The translations under genes were made by a program, and so were the position numbers. 60,541 bases of DNA from positions 1 through 60,541 of the IMG/VR virus record IMGVR_UViG_3300042922_000817; one strand, given 5' to 3'. Numbering within the stretch: position 1 is the stretch's first letter; each line of letters starts with the position of its first letter. Below, one piece after another: positions 17,846-26,468 of the stretch. The DNA is from a virus. The notes beneath the pieces were generated by a model. The model had not been told where the DNA came from and ran no database searches. It saw only the letters and a list, made by a program, of their open reading frames with translations.

Positions 17846-19462
17846 TTATGTATGTGGTTTATAGTTACTGACCCATTGAGAATAGGTTAGACTTACAGGT
17901 CCATCGTCCGTATAAAACGTATATTTATCACCAAGTTTACCAGCTAAATACTTTTCTCCAAGCGCATTATTTAAATGTTGTATAGCCGCATAATTTTCCG
18001 TATTGCTGATATCGGGATTATCCTGATAATCTTGATATGTTTTGTCAATGTCATCTCCAACTTCGGCTATTTTATTTTTTAAAAGCGCAGGATCATTTAT
18101 GCTAGAAAGAGATTGAATTTCATTGTATATCCGTCCGGTTGCTTCAGTATATTTAGCCTGGTCTTTAGTTACTTTTGTTCCATCAGCGTTAAATCCATAC
18201 GGCGCATTGCCTTTATTCCCCTTAAATCCACCTTCGTATAACGCAGCGTCATAATTAAGTTTTCTTCCAAGTCGATTATCTTGCCCAGTCTCTTTCATTG
18301 CAGTAATACGTTGACTGGTGGTATTATTGTTGTCATTGTTACGCATAGAAACCTTACCTGTATATTCCGTGTTTGGCGATAATGAATTTCGTACCGTAGC
18401 GAAAGAATCATTTCCCATACCATTAGCTGAAAATTTATTAAATACAGTTTCGCCACCAAGACTAGTTGTATCAAGTTTGTATTCCGGTTGGTTATTTTTA
18501 GCCCAAGTGTTAATATCACTAGCCTTAGCCCCTGTGAATTTAAGCAGGATAGGAAGAGCTGCCATAAGAGATTTTGTATCTCCAGTTTGAGCAAGCTTCA
18601 TAATGTTTGCATATGCTTGATTTGTAAGACTTTCTTTTTCAGCTGATTGCATTTGAGTTACTTCATTACTTGCACGTTTGAGTACATCGTTTATAATATT
18701 TCGATCATACCCTTTACTCATAAGAGTATCTTCTAACTTCTCTAAGTATTTCGGATCTTTCATTCGAGCCGATGCCAACTGCTCAGCATATGATTTAACG
18801 GTATCGTCAAGAGAATTTCCATTCTCCTTATAAATATCATTAAGTGTAATAATATTTCCACGATTATAATCTTTTTGCGCATCAGTAGCTGTTTTATCTA
18901 TGGTTGATTGAAAGAGGCCTTGTTGTGACTGCGGTTTTTCGGTTGCTGCATATTGAGGGGCAAAATCAAGGTTTCCAAGTAAACCTTTTTGTGGTTGTTC
19001 TTGCTGACTCTGCGGTACGGCATTTTGAATAACTCCTTGATCATTGTTAAGAGGATTATTTGAGCTATAGCCATCCATGTTAATCCCCTTTATTTGAGCT
19101 AATCGTCTTGCATAATCGGCATTTTTATGAGCAGTATCCATGGATTGAATCCACTGCTTTGTTTCAGGTGCATCACCGTATCCATTATTTTGCGCCCATG
19201 CAAGATTGTTTTGTGCTTTATCATATGCCGTTTTTTGCTGATTAACGATTTCTTGCGGAGTTAGACCAATAATACCAACGCCAGCGTCTTTGCTCTGATT
19301 GAATAAAGCATCACGCGCTTTGTTGATTTCTTCTGATGTAGGGCCATTGTAATTTTCGAGATCCTGACGAGCCTTTCTTAAATCGCTGTTTTGCATACGG
19401 TCAACAATTGAACCACCTAGATTCTTACCAAGTAAAAAACCTATATCGTCCCACGTTACCAT
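17846..19462 (-). CDS. Probable internal virion / ejection protein, helical
   Basis: 538 residues, soluble, rich in Asn, Gln, Ala and Lys with long predicted helices (for example SDLRKARQDLENYN, ALFNQSKDAG) and no recognised enzyme motif. It starts with VTWDDIGFLLGKNLGG and overlaps the stop of the preceding gene by 7 bp. Its place between the Hint-domain protein and the giant polyvalent protein matches the position of internal core or ejection proteins in short-tailed phages. That role is inferred from position and composition only. Alternative: a tail adaptor protein. Confidence 0.6.
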   Translation of the reverse strand: MVTWDDIGFLLGKNLGGSIVDRMQNSDLRKARQDLENYNGPTSEEINKARDALFNQSKDAGVGIIGLTPQEIVNQQKTAYDKAQNNLAWAQNNGYGDAPETKQWIQSMDTAHKNADYARRLAQIKGINMDGYSSNNPLNNDQGVIQNAVPQSQQEQPQKGLLGNLDFAPQYAATEKPQSQQGLFQSTIDKTATDAQKDYNRGNIITLNDIYKENGNSLDDTVKSYAEQLASARMKDPKYLEKLEDTLMSKGYDRNIINDVLKRASNEVTQMQSAEKESLTNQAYANIMKLAQTGDTKSLMAALPILLKFTGAKASDINTWAKNNQPEYKLDTTSLGGETVFNKFSANGMGNDSFATVRNSLSPNTEYTGKVSMRNNDNNNTTSQRITAMKETGQDNRLGRKLNYDAALYEGGFKGNKGNAPYGFNADGTKVTKDQAKYTEATGRIYNEIQSLSSINDPALLKNKIAEVGDDIDKTYQDYQDNPDISNTENYAAIQHLNNALGEKYLAGKLGDKYTFYTDDGPVSLTYSQWVSNYKPHT

Positions 19463-20610
19463 GTGCCTTCACCACCTTTTGCCACAAAGCCATTAGCAAT
19501 ATAGTTATTCACGCCACTAATTTGGAGATCGTAAACCTTATATTCCCCGCGATAGCCAATGGATGCAACCTTGCCTACGTCATATAGAGACATACCCACT
19601 GTTAAGTCTTTGACAAGAATATACTCACCATCATCTTTTAGTAACGGCTGAGAATCCGTTGTCTCTACAACTTTTCCTATATCGGTAGCAACTTCATACA
19701 CATCGTTATAATGCGGTGGCATAAGAGCGATTACTGTTTCTTTTTCTGAGCCATGACTTGCTACTCCATCCCCAACTTGCATATCTTCAATATTTCGCGT
19801 AGTCCCGTCAGCGAGTGTTATTTTTGTTCCGGTTACAAAACAAAATAGACCTGAATTGCTGGCAAGACCACCTAATACGCTACCGAATAAACCACCTCCA
19901 CCCGATTGTGTAGATGTACTTGTGGTAGTCCCTTTTCCGGAAAGAGAGTTCAACGCTCCAAGAGTACCGCCTTGATTAATACCAAGTGACATATTCCATA
20001 ATTGCGATGGCGTTTCAAGTGATGCTTCCTGCCCGGCAAGTGCTGTTTGAATTGGTGCGTTTGCCAAAGATGATTGCTGTCCATACAATCCGTTGAGTGT
20101 AGACACATTGTTTAGATAATTTTGTGCCATAGTATCTGAAACATTTTTGCTAATATCATTTAATGCACCTGACGTTACGGAGCTATTCAACACACCAGAC
20201 TGAGCAAGATTATTCATTGTACTACCTACCGTTTTATCTACACCGGATTTAATTGAATCTGTCATATTTTGAGTATAGCTTGTCGGTAAAATGCCTTGAG
20301 TTAAATTACTTACACCTTGCTGTGCAGCAGTCTGCTGCTTCAATGCATCATTAGTTAAATTGCCATAGTTAACATTAACCGTACCATATGCATCCTTGAT
20401 TTGATTCGCTGCTAGGTTATTTAGGTTTAAAGCATTCGGTGCAACTGCCTTTGAATAATCCAATGCATTTTGTTGTAAGCCTACCTCTTGTGCCGTTGGC
20501 GTATACGACTGGACATTGGTTGTACTTGAACCTTTCTTAAACATTTGCAGATCAATTTTCATAAAAAAAATTACAGGTAATTCATACTCTGCAATTGATT
20601 CATAGTTCAT
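19456..20610 (-). CDS. Structural protein with a C-terminal Hint (intein/hedgehog-like) domain
   Basis: 384 residues. Residues 25-250 are a repetitive Asn/Ser/Ala-rich helical region with a Ser/Gly hinge (TTTSTSTQSGGGG). Residues 257-380 are a Hint domain: block A CFVTGTKITLADG with Cys257, then ...VYEVATDIGKVVETTDSQPLL and the closing VNNYIANGFVAKGG. The block B His is replaced by Gln (TDSQP), and the terminal His-Asn of splicing inteins is absent, so full splicing is unlikely; N-terminal cleavage at Cys257 is conceivable. ATG 20610 has GAGGTGA at a good distance; an inner ATG (20562) begins MKIDLQMFKKG, resembling sites cut by Prp-type proteases. Its place suggests an ejection or tail protein. 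Confidence 0.75.
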   Translation of the reverse strand: MNYESIAEYELPVIFFMKIDLQMFKKGSSTTNVQSYTPTAQEVGLQQNALDYSKAVAPNALNLNNLAANQIKDAYGTVNVNYGNLTNDALKQQTAAQQGVSNLTQGILPTSYTQNMTDSIKSGVDKTVGSTMNNLAQSGVLNSSVTSGALNDISKNVSDTMAQNYLNNVSTLNGLYGQQSSLANAPIQTALAGQEASLETPSQLWNMSLGINQGGTLGALNSLSGKGTTTSTSTQSGGGGLFGSVLGGLASNSGLFCFVTGTKITLADGTTRNIEDMQVGDGVASHGSEKETVIALMPPHYNDVYEVATDIGKVVETTDSQPLLKDDGEYILVKDLTVGMSLYDVGKVASIGYRGEYKVYDLQISGVNNYIANGFVAKGGEGTW

Positions 20611-20612
20611 AT

Positions 20613-21032
20613 TTAATTCACCTCACTTGTACAAAAATATGCGTATTCACCTGTTTTATTATCTAACCATGCAGTTGATATAGTTACCATTAGACCTTCT
20701 TTATTGTGGCCATTCCATCTAACAGCACCATTGTCTTCTTTGATTTCTTCTTCAATGACCCACCCCCAAAAACGAATATATGGTTTGATATGCCTCGTAC
20801 ATATCGTTGTAATATATCGCAATCTATTTTGCTTGCACATAATAATGCCAAGGTCAAACCAAAACTTAGCATCACCACAGAGTTCGTAAACATACAAGGC
20901 TTCTCTATCCGTATCCATTATGTATTGGCAATAACCGCGATCCGGTAAAAAATATTCAACATAACCTGTCGGAAGTTCATGTTTATCACCAGTTTTTTCT
21001 TCGTATTTTTTTATGTACTCATTAAGCGTCAT
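20613..21032 (-). CDS. Hypothetical phage protein in the receptor-binding cluster
   Basis: 139 residues from ATG 21032 (GGCGGTG upstream); a further ATG at 21047 is possible but has no ribosome binding site. Begins MTLNEYIKKYEEKTG and contains LPDRGYCQYIMDTDREALYVYELCGDAKFWFD. Mixed alpha/beta, soluble, no catalytic motif recognised. It lies 2 bp from the next gene and just after the lectin-like protein gene; small proteins at this position can be chaperones for the receptor-binding protein, which is only a guess. Confidence 0.6.
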   Translation of the reverse strand: MTLNEYIKKYEEKTGDKHELPTGYVEYFLPDRGYCQYIMDTDREALYVYELCGDAKFWFDLGIIMCKQNRLRYITTICTRHIKPYIRFWGWVIEEEIKEDNGAVRWNGHNKEGLMVTISTAWLDNKTGEYAYFCTSEVN

Positions 21033-21052
21033 GATTAACACCGCCATTCGAA

Positions 21053-22171
21053 TTATAACGACTTTGCGAGACGGAAACCAATGCCTACGCTAGAGATCGA
21101 AGCTGCAGTGGCGTCGGCGTAGAACGTAAACAAGCCACCAAGGGTACCGAGGCCCCAACTGCCACTTCTAAGCAAGACCGTTGTTCCGCTATTAGCAAAC
21201 CAAAAGCCATTGCTACCCTTATAGGAAATTCCAGTACCAGACGCAGGAATACAATCTTTTGCAATGATAGTATCAGCACGTAATAGCAAGAACGTATTGC
21301 CACTCGTACCAAATGCAGGCGCTATCCCTGTGCTAACCAGCGCATTATTTGCATCGTAAATCCAAAGCGTTCCATTAACAAGTTGTATACCGTCGATCAT
21401 TTCCCACACGTTACCAACCATATCGGCAATACCGCTATCGCGCAGATTGTGATTCCACGTTACAGGCCCAGTGCCAGTGAGCGTTCTACCAGAACATGTT
21501 GCATCAGGAGTTCCAGCAATTCCTACACCATCTACACCACTTGTAATGTTGCCTTCTGGATAAAGATTCATTAATTTGCACCAAAGAGCTATATTACACC
21601 ATTCGCGATTGCGCACCATGTGAAATCCATTTCCTTTTGCTGTAGCCGCAGCAGATGCCGCTGTAAAAGTTAGATTACACCAAGGAATTATATTTTTCTT
21701 TGTAACAGGCGTTGTACCACTACCTTCACCTGTGTTCGTCGCAGTATTACGCGATGCTTGATATTTACCAATCCAGAATCCATCCCCACAGCCGTCGGCT
21801 TCAAGCCAGTTCGGGAATAAGAAATATTCTTCGCCGGAATACGTCGATTCGGCCATGCCTTTAGCAAATGTTAGGTCGGCGGTACGTGGCACGTAGGAAA
21901 CGAGGTAATCTTTGTAGTTCTCACTGACCGACGGTGCCGTCGCAAAGTTGAAGAATAGACCGTTGCTTTCTTCGGTGAAATCCGTTCCTGGTGCAAGGGA
22001 AACACCGTTTTTCCAGATCAGCAAGCTGCTGGCGGTGAACCGGCCAAGACCTTTCCATCCGATGCAGAACCGTTTCCGGCTGCCGTCCGGCGGTAGGAAT
22101 AGCGGTTCAAATACGGCGCCTTCCGCTATCGTATAGATTGGGAAGTTATTTGCTTGAATGACAATATCCAT
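21053..22171 (-). CDS. Receptor-binding protein with FGE/C-type-lectin-like fold
   Basis: 372 residues. N-terminal 110 residues form a beta-rich attachment domain; from about 125 (FWIGKYQASRNTA) to the end the sequence follows the formylglycine-generating-enzyme (SUMF1)/C-type lectin fold: GFHMVRNREWCNIALW, ADMVGNVWEMIDG, and the terminal LLRSGSWGLG...GIGFRLAKSL. The same fold carries the variable residues of diversity-generating retroelement targets, but no reverse transcriptase or template repeat was found here. It is preceded by more GC-rich fibre genes, and the 5' part of this gene shares that composition. Role: binding to the host surface. Confidence 0.8.
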   Translation of the reverse strand: MDIVIQANNFPIYTIAEGAVFEPLFLPPDGSRKRFCIGWKGLGRFTASSLLIWKNGVSLAPGTDFTEESNGLFFNFATAPSVSENYKDYLVSYVPRTADLTFAKGMAESTYSGEEYFLFPNWLEADGCGDGFWIGKYQASRNTATNTGEGSGTTPVTKKNIIPWCNLTFTAASAAATAKGNGFHMVRNREWCNIALWCKLMNLYPEGNITSGVDGVGIAGTPDATCSGRTLTGTGPVTWNHNLRDSGIADMVGNVWEMIDGIQLVNGTLWIYDANNALVSTGIAPAFGTSGNTFLLLRADTIIAKDCIPASGTGISYKGSNGFWFANSGTTVLLRSGSWGLGTLGGLFTFYADATAASISSVGIGFRLAKSL

Positions 22172-22172
22172 A

Positions 22173-22478
22173 TTACCGTGCCTCCAATACGATTATTTTT
22201 TTACTGTCAATGCGACTGATCAGCCAGTAAGCTGCATTGTTTGGAAACAGGTCAGCAGCTCCTGGGTAAGAATCCTTCGCATATTTTTTTAAACCGTTCG
22301 GCGTGATATATACCGTATCGCCAGTATCCAATGTAAATGTGGTATCCGGCATGGAGTAATTCTTACCATTGAGAGCAAAGTCAAAAGCTTTTGCTGTCGT
22401 TGTACCGTCCGTGTTTTCTGTTATCTCCGCCGTAAATGTAATTCCTTTATCGGCAGGAAAATTTCTGTTATCAATCAT
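22173..22478 (-). CDS. Small beta-rich tail accessory protein
   Basis: 101 residues, MIDNRNFPADKG to IVLEAR, mostly beta-strand by pattern (FTAEITENTDGTTTAKAFDF, DTVYITPNGLKKYAK). No known family recognised. It is packed 1 bp upstream of the lectin-like gene and 3 bp after the fibre gene, so it is co-translated with them. Base composition is clearly richer in G+C than most of the window. Confidence 0.65.
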   Translation of the reverse strand: MIDNRNFPADKGITFTAEITENTDGTTTAKAFDFALNGKNYSMPDTTFTLDTGDTVYITPNGLKKYAKDSYPGAADLFPNNAAYWLISRIDSKKIIVLEAR

Positions 22479-22481
22479 TCA

Positions 22482-23471
22482 TTATGCCCCCAAGCCTAAA
22501 TATTGACCGTACTTATTGTATTGGGCCGTTACGGTCGCCGTGCCATTCGAGATTGATTCTAACCTGCCCGAGTTGTCGTAGGTAATCGTATAGTTAACGG
22601 AGTTGATCGTTACCGTCGCTATTCTTCCGGTGTCGTCATAGGTTACACTATATGGCGTCAAGCTGCCCGTGATATTCGACTTTTGGGACAGAAGTTTTTC
22701 AATCTTTGTCGAGCTGTATGTCATGCCGGTCGAGGTCGTGTTGTCGTCGATTTCGGACGTGCCGGTAGTTCCGGTACCGCCTTTCGATTCAAACACAAAG
22801 CCGCCGGTCGTGTCCCTGTATACTAGCACCCGGCCGTCCGCAATATTCGTTGCATCGATTGCCTTATTGGCGATCTTTGCCGCATTCCCCGTGATACTGT
22901 ATTCCAATTCACCGCTGATATTAGCTACGGGGATTTTTCCGGCGGCGGCCACTGTGGCTGTCTGAGATAATGTGACTAAGGTTTCATAGCCGATAAGGTT
23001 CTGCACGTTCAGTGAGAGAATCAGTTCCCAATCGCTCGCCCCCATCAGATAGACTTTCTTCTGATCTAGGCCGATATACATGTCGCCTTGTGTGCTGCTG
23101 GTCGCCAGTGGCTTGTCCGCGTCGTTGCCTACAGCAATGCTTGTTATGCCGCCTTTGGTCGCTACTGCGCTGATCTGCGCTGGCGTAATACCAAAGTATT
23201 TGCTGACAGATCCAAGCATTATCCACGCCGAATTGTCGACGTTCCGGATCAAGATCTTATCCGTCAAGGTATCAATTTTGAATTGATACGGTACCGAATC
23301 ATCCAGAGCCGTGCCAGTGCCGGCGTCATGCTGCCGTAGTCTAGCCAGTAATGAATAAATCCTGTCCGTTTCGGCAATAACCTTTTGTGTTAAGGTCGCA
23401 ATGCTTTCGTCGGAAGATGCGCTGTAGACTATCTGGTGGCCTACTGGCCAATTTGCCCATTCATTTGCCAT
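22482..23471 (-). CDS. Tail fibre / receptor-binding protein with YD-like C-terminus
   Basis: 329 residues. N-terminal part (WPVGHQIVYSASSDESIATL, LLARLRQHDAGTGTALD) resembles the shaft start of phage fibres; the middle has Gly/Thr-rich strands (SKGGTGTTGTSEIDD). The last 70 residues contain two YD/Rhs-like units, YSVTYDDTGRIATV and YTITYDNSGRLESI, followed by QYNKYGQYLGLGA. Two units are far fewer than in Rhs toxins, so a structural role is more likely. Two sampled 60-base blocks in this gene have 31 and 35 G+C, against 13 in blocks elsewhere, which points to recent exchange. Confidence 0.75.
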   Translation of the reverse strand: MANEWANWPVGHQIVYSASSDESIATLTQKVIAETDRIYSLLARLRQHDAGTGTALDDSVPYQFKIDTLTDKILIRNVDNSAWIMLGSVSKYFGITPAQISAVATKGGITSIAVGNDADKPLATSSTQGDMYIGLDQKKVYLMGASDWELILSLNVQNLIGYETLVTLSQTATVAAAGKIPVANISGELEYSITGNAAKIANKAIDATNIADGRVLVYRDTTGGFVFESKGGTGTTGTSEIDDNTTSTGMTYSSTKIEKLLSQKSNITGSLTPYSVTYDDTGRIATVTINSVNYTITYDNSGRLESISNGTATVTAQYNKYGQYLGLGA

Positions 23472-23477
23472 TTTCTT

Positions 23478-25019
23478 TTATACCTCCACTACATCAAAAT
23501 TTATGGAATTCAAAATAAAGTTGCCACCGTTGCCGGAGGCTTGAATATCAATCGATTTATTGCGGTATACGCAGCGAATGTTCTTTGATAGATTCCCAAC
23601 CGCATAAGTCATGCGATCATTTTCGTATACCAGCTCATTGTTTTGATAAACCTTATCGCCCACCGCATACTTGATCACGTTCTCGTAGTTACCGAAAACC
23701 TTCGCGTCGTTGTTGTAGATGGTACTGAAATTGTTGTAAACCTGGTATACGGACCATGGCATTGGCAGCGTCATGGTGATGCCGCCGACGGTGAGCGTAT
23801 TATTTGAATAGCCATCAAAGTACGGTGTTATGTTCACCTGTACCCTTTTCAAAAGATATTCGTTTTGAGATACCAGTCTTTTTGCTCTAAATCTCCATTT
23901 TAGATTTAAGCCAGCGTCAATACATGATCGGCTTTTCAATCTAGTCAATTCATTTTTTTTCACAACAATAACGTTGTCACCTGCATGAAATACGTCAACA
24001 ACATCTGTATTAAACATTCGAATAAAAAAGCTTCCATAATTGCAATCATATACTAGAACTTTACCTTTATCGCCAACGATCCAAACTTGATTAATTGGTG
24101 GAAGATAAACCATAGGTGCATCATTCGGTAATTTTGCAAGTTCATTCGATATATTAGTCGCGATATTTGTAACCTTCATATCCCCGTAATCTTGCGTTGT
24201 ATCTATAAGTTGTATTTTGTTTTTACCAAAAATCATAACGTTATTTGCAAGTGAACATAAGCTCTTTCTTCCGTTGCAATCAACTTCATGACTAATTTCT
24301 TTCATTGCCCAATTTGGATAATTTCCAACAAGGCGATACACATATCCGTTGTCTTTAACGAAGATAATATCATCAGAAAGATTAGCCATTCCAATAAAAT
24401 TGCCACCATCTTTATATCCAGTTTCTAAAAATTTAGAGGAAGAATCATTATTATTATTTTCCGTCCAGTTGTTTTCGTCACCAAGGCCGGAATATTTAAG
24501 TTGATTATTTCCTCCCGTGCTTACAATTACACGTCCGTTACGAACATATACTCCGTCGCATGTATCTGGAGAAGCTTCTATCTTAACTAGTTCAGTTCCA
24601 TTCCAATATTGAAGTTTGCCACCAGATGCTAATAGAAGTCCATCTTCCCATAAAGCATATATAGGAAGAGCGTTACCACTTAGACTACCTTTTCTTGTAC
24701 AAGTTTCTAAATCGCTTACATATACATCATGAAATACACTTGATGCGTCATTGATTGCTTTTGTTTCCGTACTTACAACAACAAATTTTTTGTTAATTTT
24801 ATCCCACATTGCACTAAAAATATCAAAGTTGAACTTTTGTAATACTTCTGTACCGTCGACAGTTCTAAGTAGACCAGTGGTTGAATCTGGTTCCATGTTA
24901 ATTACTTCATATAACTGGTTGTCTGCAATCATTTCTTGAGCTGTTGTGCTATTAAGTCCACCTTGAAAATCATATTTTGTTATTGTTTGCTGATTTGCAT
25001 GTTTTGTAGATAATCTCAA
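23478..25019 (-). CDS. Tail nozzle protein (beta-propeller type)
   Basis: 513 residues, strongly beta, with repeated strand-turn units (PIYALWEDGLLLASGGKLQYW, DGVYVRNGRVIVSTGGNNQLKYSG, DIIFVKDNGYVYRLVGNYPNW) that look like propeller blades. Starts with TITKYDFQGGLNSTTAQEMIADNQ, a pattern common in nozzle or stabilization proteins of short-tailed phages (counterpart of T7 gp12 or P22 gp10). It follows two adaptor-like genes and precedes the fibre genes, as expected. Confidence 0.75.
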   Translation of the reverse strand: MRLSTKHANQQTITKYDFQGGLNSTTAQEMIADNQLYEVINMEPDSTTGLLRTVDGTEVLQKFNFDIFSAMWDKINKKFVVVSTETKAINDASSVFHDVYVSDLETCTRKGSLSGNALPIYALWEDGLLLASGGKLQYWNGTELVKIEASPDTCDGVYVRNGRVIVSTGGNNQLKYSGLGDENNWTENNNNDSSSKFLETGYKDGGNFIGMANLSDDIIFVKDNGYVYRLVGNYPNWAMKEISHEVDCNGRKSLCSLANNVMIFGKNKIQLIDTTQDYGDMKVTNIATNISNELAKLPNDAPMVYLPPINQVWIVGDKGKVLVYDCNYGSFFIRMFNTDVVDVFHAGDNVIVVKKNELTRLKSRSCIDAGLNLKWRFRAKRLVSQNEYLLKRVQVNITPYFDGYSNNTLTVGGITMTLPMPWSVYQVYNNFSTIYNNDAKVFGNYENVIKYAVGDKVYQNNELVYENDRMTYAVGNLSKNIRCVYRNKSIDIQASGNGGNFILNSINFDVVEV

Positions 25020-25029
25020 AAAAATTCAC

Positions 25030-25521
25030 CTACCCATTTAGCATGGAAACAATAATAGAATTAAGTTGTTCTGTTAAGGCTTGATCTTGTGCTGTATCAA
25101 ATTCATGCTGATTAAGTGCGTAGATACACGCTAATTTAATAACAACAGTATCATATAAAGCATTAGCAAAAGGAAACTCGTCATCATATGTAACAGTATC
25201 AAATGTAGCAAAATATCGTATTCTAATTTGCTTACTTCCGTCCATAATTTCAAAAGTGTTTCCCGTTATTCTGATTGGATATTTGCCGGCGGTTTTAACA
25301 AAGTTTTTAGGAATCAATTTTGTTGTTGATTCTGCTGGAATTTCAGCTTCATTAATTACTATTTCTTTGATCATACTTGGATTTAAAATACTTACAAGTG
25401 CTGATCCTAAATAACTTAAAGCATCGTTAATATACCCAAGCAAAACATCATCGGAATAGCCTGATTCATATTCATCGTTTACACGTTTCCGGACCGTCTT
25501 TATTGCATCCGTAACTTTCAA
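25030..25521 (-). CDS. Head-tail adaptor-like protein
   Basis: 163 residues. Begins MKVTDAIKTVRKRVNDEYESGYSDDVLLGYINDAL, an N-terminal helical pattern typical of adaptor or neck proteins of short-tailed phages (the T7 gp11 group), followed by beta strands (KQIRIRYFATFDTVTYDD) and a C-terminal helix. It probably forms part of the ring linking portal to nozzle. The neighbouring gene 25531-26079 has the same helix-strand-helix plan and may be a distant paralogue. Confidence 0.65.
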   Translation of the reverse strand: MKVTDAIKTVRKRVNDEYESGYSDDVLLGYINDALSYLGSALVSILNPSMIKEIVINEAEIPAESTTKLIPKNFVKTAGKYPIRITGNTFEIMDGSKQIRIRYFATFDTVTYDDEFPFANALYDTVVIKLACIYALNQHEFDTAQDQALTEQLNSIIVSMLNG

Positions 25522-25530
25522 TTAAATCAC

Positions 25531-26079
25531 CTACACTTTAAATGGCATAGATACTTTGACATTACTATATCTTCTATGCGGTATTAAACTTTGGGAACTG
25601 TCTTTTACATACTGCAGTAAAACATCGGTCTCTCCATTATTTAAAATCAAGCCAGTGATTTTGACAATGATATCAATAAACGTAATAGGAAAATCAATAT
25701 TATCGTCTATTGTAACTTCTGTTTTAAACCCTTTATACAACAGTCGAATCGATGTTTTAGCATAAAGCTTGTTATTTGTAATCATATACGTTGAACCATC
25801 AAGAACAGCCGTTGAAGGCGATAGTGGATATCCATCTTTCGTAATAACTTTTCGCAGCGTAATATAATCATCAGGAAGATCGACACCGTTTAAAACTTCA
25901 TCCGCTTCAAAGAATTTCTCTTTTTCAAAAAAATCACTATTCCTTAAAGAGAATTCATTCGCCATTACGCGCAGACACTCATTGACAGCATTTAAAATAT
26001 CCCAGTCACTGAATTTAGTCTCATCCGCATCCTTTTGCTTCGAACGAATAATCCAAACTAGCTTTTTTACAATTATCAC
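25531..26079 (-). CDS. Head-tail adaptor-like protein
   Basis: 182 residues, starting at GTG 26079, which overlaps the stop of the upstream gene (GTGA). N-terminal helices (FSDWDILNAVNECLRVMANEF) are followed by LPDDYITLRKVITKDGYPLSP, a pattern found in connector or tail-tube gatekeeper proteins, and a C-terminal helical part. With the next gene it is likely to form the neck between portal and nozzle. The exact subfamily is not certain. Confidence 0.65.
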   Translation of the reverse strand: MIIVKKLVWIIRSKQKDADETKFSDWDILNAVNECLRVMANEFSLRNSDFFEKEKFFEADEVLNGVDLPDDYITLRKVITKDGYPLSPSTAVLDGSTYMITNNKLYAKTSIRLLYKGFKTEVTIDDNIDFPITFIDIIVKITGLILNNGETDVLLQYVKDSSQSLIPHRRYSNVKVSMPFKV

Positions 26080-26387
26080 GATGTCACACCACCTTGATAG
26101 TATTTGCTCTGAGTATGAACAGCAAAGGCAGGATGAATCTCAAAGAACTTTTTGAGCATCTTTGAATATTCATGCTTGTTACCAGCAAACTGCGCTTTCC
26201 TTGCTTCAATAAGCCACGGGTCGAACATCCAATACTCCGGTGGAATATATCCCATACAGACAATGTTTTTGCCTCGGGCACTGCTCTGATTCGCATCATG
26301 TGCCAAATCAATTGCATCCTGGCAATCAATTGTATTGCTAAGAATCAGCTTGTCGTCTTCTTGGCTAAATTTCTGTTTTAGAATCAT
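26076..26387 (-). CDS. Hypothetical phage protein between capsid and neck genes
   Basis: 103 residues: MILKQKFSQEDDKLILSNT, then a conserved-looking centre (MGYIPPEYWMFDPWLIEARKAQ) and a basic helical C-terminus. No recognised domain. Position directly after the major capsid gene suggests a head-completion or capsid accessory protein. The 3' end overlaps the next gene by 4 bp. Confidence 0.6.
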   Translation of the reverse strand: MILKQKFSQEDDKLILSNTIDCQDAIDLAHDANQSSARGKNIVCMGYIPPEYWMFDPWLIEARKAQFAGNKHEYSKMLKKFFEIHPAFAVHTQSKYYQGGVTS

Positions 26388-26428
26388 ACATTCACCTACT
26401 TTTCTTATAAAGATAAAGGCATAAGAAA

Positions 26429-26452
26429 AAGCCCACCTAAAAAGATGAGCTT
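26429..26452 (-). terminator. Terminator after the major capsid gene
   Basis: On the minus strand AAGCTCATCT and AGGTGGGCTT pair (with G-U pairs) around a T-rich loop and are followed by TTTTCTT. Placed 17 bp after the capsid stop, it may raise capsid expression relative to downstream genes by partial termination or mRNA protection. Confidence 0.65.
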
Positions 26453-26468
26453 CCCTCTGAATAATAAA

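Noticed and set aside
21053-22171. Complete diversity-generating retroelement
   Set aside because: No reverse transcriptase ORF, accessory gene or template repeat was found in the window; only the target-type fold is present.
22482-23471. Rhs/YD-repeat toxin
   Set aside because: Only two YD-like units at the end of a fibre-like protein and no toxin domain.
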